Of a DNA stretch of 7,212 nt, positions 5,672 to 7,212 are shown piece by piece (the stretch's first letter is position 1; every line of letters begins with the position of its first letter). The DNA lies in the NCBI GenBank assembly GCA_019136335.1, contig JAGVUK010000017.1:1-7212 (forward strand). The letters run 5' to 3'. Source of the DNA: Methanomicrobiales archaeon. GTDB taxonomy: Archaea; Halobacteriota; Methanomicrobia; Methanomicrobiales; Methanoculleaceae. The notes under the pieces were generated by a model. That model was not told the origin of the DNA and did not search any database. It worked only from the letters and a program-made list of their open reading frames with translations. The position numbers and the translations under genes were made by a program.

Positions 5672-5685
5672 GAAAAAAACCGTGC
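5672..5685 (+). repeat. short A-run repeat, second copy
   Basis: This is a G, seven A and CCGTGC, matching the motif after copy A at 5371-5383 except for one extra A. No third copy of the larger element surrounds it, so it may be a remnant end or coincidence. Confidence 0.35.
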
Positions 5686-5804
5686 GAAACACGATCGATG
5701 ATCTCCTCCGTTGAGAGTGCCGGTGATTGAGAATCGTTGCGGTAGTTCACAGTGCCCCGGCCCGCCACTCTCCCGCAGGAGGGGGCGTCCCGGTGGACGA
5801 GGGG

Positions 5805-5812
5805 TTCATAAG
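5805..5812 (+). promoter_or_regulatory. TATA-like box of the acyltransferase gene
   Basis: TTCATAAG is centred about 43 bases before the chosen GTG at 5852, giving a leader of roughly 15 bases that would include the GAGGTG ribosome binding site. The same eight bases occur before the DUF4013-like gene at 7109-7116. Confidence 0.45.
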
Positions 5813-5837
5813 CGCCGGCCTCGCAATATTCTCGCGC

Positions 5838-5843
5838 GAGGTG
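5838..5843 (+). promoter_or_regulatory. ribosome binding site that decides the acyltransferase start
   Basis: GAGGTG matches the archaeal anti-Shine-Dalgarno sequence and is followed by an eight-base spacer and GTG at 5852. It overlaps the alternative GTG at 5843, which therefore is a less likely start. Confidence 0.55.
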
Positions 5844-5851
5844 TGGTCGCG

Positions 5852-6967
5852 GTGGTCTGGTTCCGGGAGGTCGAGTACCTGCGGGGGTTTGCGGCCCTCG
5901 CCGTGATCGCGGTCCACGTCTCCATGAACTTCACCCGGATCCCGGGGGCGGGGCTGCCTGCCTTCCTCGGGATCTTCGTCTACATCGCCGCCCACTTCGC
6001 GGTGCCGGTCTTCGTCTTCATATCGGGCTGGGTGCTCGCGGCCCGGTACCAGGAAGGCTACCGGGTCCCGGCCTACTACCGGCGCCGGGCCCGGACGATC
6101 CTCCCCCCGTACCTCTTCTTCTCCGCCCTCTACCTCCCGTTCGTCGTGGAGGGGGCGATGGAGTTTGCCGGCGTGCCCGCTCCCGGGGTGGTGGGGAGCG
6201 CTCTCCTCATGGGGACCGCCGCCTACCACCTCTGGTTCTTCGTCGTGATCATCCAGCTCTACCTCCTCTACCCCCTGATCGCCGGGGGCTACGACCGCTT
6301 CGACCGGGCCGGGGCGGCGCTCTTCCTCATCCTCGCCCTCCTCTTCGTCCAGATCCTCTGGAACATGGGCGCCCATGCCGCCGGGGCGTTTGCGGGCGCG
6401 GGGTGGTACGCGGTGCTGATCCGCCTCTTTCCGTCGCACCTCTTCTACTTCGTGCTCGGGATCCACGTCGCCCGGCATACGGACCGGTTCCGCTCGACGC
6501 TCCGGTCGCTCTCCCCGGCATGGGTCGTCGCCGCGGCGGGTGCGGGGGCCCTGCTCACCGGGGGGATGTGGGCCGCGACCATGTACCTCTCGGGCGGGTT
6601 TGCCGGCGCAACGCTCGGCGTCTTCTGCGTCTACCGGCTCATCGAGCCGTTCTACTACGTCCCGGTCATCGCCGCGCTCGTCCTCGCGGCCTGGCTGCTG
6701 GAGGATGCCGGCGGCCGCCTCGCGGAGGGGTTTCGGTCGTTTGGGGCGCACTCGTTCGGGATCTACCTCATCCACCCGCTCGTCATCGCGGCCGGCGCGG
6801 CGGCCTGGACCTTCCTTACGGGGTTGACGTGGGCGGACGTGGCGACCTACCCGGTGCTCTTCGTGGTGGCGGCGGCGGTGAGTTACGGGGTGGTGCGGGC
6901 GGCGGCGGGGGTCCCGTATGCCGGGTACCTGCTCGGGGAGTCGCGGGTGCGGCGGGGGCCGGGGTAA
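5852..6967 (+). CDS. acyltransferase family 3 membrane protein
   Basis: This is a 371-residue, very hydrophobic protein of the acyltransferase-3 (OafA/NodX-like) family, which transfers acyl groups, often acetyl, onto sugars or lipids at the cytoplasmic membrane. The family signature R-x10-H is present near the N-terminus: R11 and H22 in LRGFAALAVIAVHV. Other family marks are VFVFISGWVLA (53-63), the basic YYRRRARTILPPY (75-87), HLWFFVVIIQLYLLYPL (126-142) and SFGIYLIHP (301-309). About ten membrane segments are visible as hydrophobic blocks, the usual number. The start at GTG 5852 is based on the GAGGTG site. The frame is open further upstream to 5711, but that part is arginine- and proline-rich with no family similarity. 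The gene stands alone, so its acceptor is unknown; a cell-surface glycan or lipid is the usual guess. The tail ends in a basic, glycine-rich stretch. Confidence 0.9.
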   Translation: MVWFREVEYLRGFAALAVIAVHVSMNFTRIPGAGLPAFLGIFVYIAAHFAVPVFVFISGWVLAARYQEGYRVPAYYRRRARTILPPYLFFSALYLPFVVEGAMEFAGVPAPGVVGSALLMGTAAYHLWFFVVIIQLYLLYPLIAGGYDRFDRAGAALFLILALLFVQILWNMGAHAAGAFAGAGWYAVLIRLFPSHLFYFVLGIHVARHTDRFRSTLRSLSPAWVVAAAGAGALLTGGMWAATMYLSGGFAGATLGVFCVYRLIEPFYYVPVIAALVLAAWLLEDAGGRLAEGFRSFGAHSFGIYLIHPLVIAAGAAAWTFLTGLTWADVATYPVLFVVAAAVSYGVVRAAAGVPYAGYLLGESRVRRGPG

Positions 6968-6970
6968 AAC

Positions 6971-6985
6971 CCGGGTCCGGCCCGG
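6971..6985. other. small hairpin just after the acyltransferase stop
   Basis: CCGGG (6971-6975) and CCCGG (6981-6985) pair around a five-base loop, three bases after the TAA. It could help transcript ending or stability, but there is no T-run, so a terminator call would be weak. Confidence 0.3.
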
Positions 6986-7033
6986 AGCGCTGCCCGCAAC
7001 GGAGCGCCCAGGAAGGCTCTCGGGCGGGACCGA

Positions 7034-7048
7034 AGCGTTCAAGACGCT
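7034..7048. other. small hairpin in the spacer before the DUF4013-like gene
   Basis: AGCGT (7034-7038) and ACGCT (7044-7048) form a perfect 5-bp stem with loop TCAAG. It is short enough to arise by chance. Confidence 0.25.
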
Positions 7049-7078
7049 CGTCAGCCGATATACCTGCTATGACGGCTC

Positions 7079-7097
7079 ACCGGGCTCGCGGCCCGGT
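7079..7097. other. perfect 7-bp inverted repeat upstream of a promoter
   Basis: ACCGGGC (7079-7085), loop TCGCG, GCCCGGT (7091-7097) is a perfect inverted repeat lying 11 bases before the TATA-like box at 7109. It could be a terminator stem of the upstream gene or an activator site just upstream of the promoter; the sequence alone does not decide. Confidence 0.35.
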
Positions 7098-7108
7098 CCG
7101 GGACGAGC

Positions 7109-7116
7109 TTCATAAG
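7109..7116 (+). promoter_or_regulatory. TATA-like box of the DUF4013-like gene
   Basis: TTCATAAG is centred about 32 bases before the GTG at 7145, which fits an archaeal promoter with a very short leader. It is identical to the box before the acyltransferase gene. Confidence 0.5.
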
Positions 7117-7144
7117 ACCGGGGGTCCGGGGTGGCACAACGTCC

Positions 7145-7212
7145 GTGAACTACGAGAGAGTACTCGAAGACTCGTTTGATTATACAAAAAATGTCCTCTG
7201 GGGGAGATGGCT
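7145..7212 (+). CDS. DUF4013-like membrane protein, N-terminal start only
   Basis: Only the first 22 codons are inside the window. They read NYERVLEDSFDYTKNVLWGRW after the GTG start, which resembles the amphipathic opening of archaeal DUF4013 proteins, where a D-S-F-x-Y-T-K type segment and a W-G-K/R-W motif precede the first membrane helix. DUF4013 proteins are polytopic membrane proteins of unknown function. Base composition drops in GC relative to the preceding spacer. The promoter TTCATAAG upstream and the lack of a better start support the GTG. The identification rests on a short piece. Confidence 0.7.
   Translation, partial: MNYERVLEDSFDYTKNVLWGRW

Larger units (their letters stand above)
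5111..5804. other. long gene-poor divergent region holding a duplicated structured element
   Basis: Nearly 700 bases between the leftward PPC gene and the rightward acyltransferase gene show no convincing gene. The short open frames here are proline- and glycine-rich translations of G- and C-runs and lack family motifs. The stretch 5194-5286 contains only pyrimidine-rich sequence, a GCCCGGGGC-type GC palindrome near 5247-5255 and a weak TATA-like CTAATATC (5269-5276) shortly before the first repeat copy. The stretch 5390-5500 is C-rich without visible features. The stretch 5600-5800 is more mixed and holds a short repeated A-run motif. The repeats are listed separately. Confidence 0.6.

Noticed and set aside
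5323..5730. A 135-codon + strand frame across both repeat copies
   Set aside because: The repeat copies are in different frames, and the translation is low-complexity Gly/Pro; the conserved signal is pairing, not protein.
5711..5851. N-terminal extension of the acyltransferase from ATG 5711
   Set aside because: The added 47 residues are Arg/Pro-rich without a membrane segment, and they would cover the TATA-like box and the GAGGTG ribosome binding site that fit the GTG at 5852.
5747..7042. A 431-codon open frame on the minus strand
   Set aside because: It is the antisense of the acyltransferase gene; it is an Arg/Glu/Asp/Pro-rich charged sequence without protein-like structure, while the + strand has clear acyltransferase motifs.

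Overview
The window looks like chromosomal DNA from a methanogenic archaeon, most likely a Methanoculleus-like member of the Methanomicrobiales. The evidence is high GC with very GC-rich third codon positions, archaeal TATA-like boxes about 25-35 bases before several starts, GTG starts, and archaeal families (Nre DNA repair protein, a DUF2117-like protein, a DUF4013-like membrane protein). The genus is an inference from gene content and style; no rRNA or other marker lies in the window.

Left part (1-2057, minus strand): a three-gene cluster reading leftward: a TIGR00266/AIM24-type protein, a DUF2117-like protein, then the N-terminal third of an Nre protein cut by the window edge. The last two genes are only 3 bases apart. 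The probable promoter at 2089-2112 has its TATA-like core inside a perfect inverted repeat.

Middle part (2058-5110): a divergent promoter region leads rightward to a small HNH-like zinc protein (2274-2546) and possibly to a second small protein (from 2570). A two-gene operon reads leftward from about 5070: a PPC/DUF296-domain protein, whose stop codon overlaps by 4 bases the start of a YgiQ-family radical SAM protein. The conserved YgiQ region ends near 2840 at a run of seven C (G on the + strand). The frame nevertheless stays open to 2135, under the opposite-strand genes, so the real 3' end is uncertain.

Right part (5111-7212): a long gene-poor region holds two diverged copies of an ~85-base GC-rich element. 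Each copy has a hairpin, and the two hairpins differ by a compensatory base-pair change. Each also has a four-G-run tract that overlaps the hairpin's 3' arm. This is the most unusual feature here. It is followed by an acyltransferase-3 family membrane protein (5852-6967), a 177-base spacer with small hairpins, and the first 22 codons of a DUF4013-like membrane protein. The last two genes share the same promoter core, TTCATAAG.

No CRISPR array, transposase, tRNA or rRNA was seen. The genes are mostly housekeeping or poorly characterised archaeal families. The window does not display an obvious new multi-gene system; its novelty is in the repeated structured element and the unresolved ygiQ 3' end.
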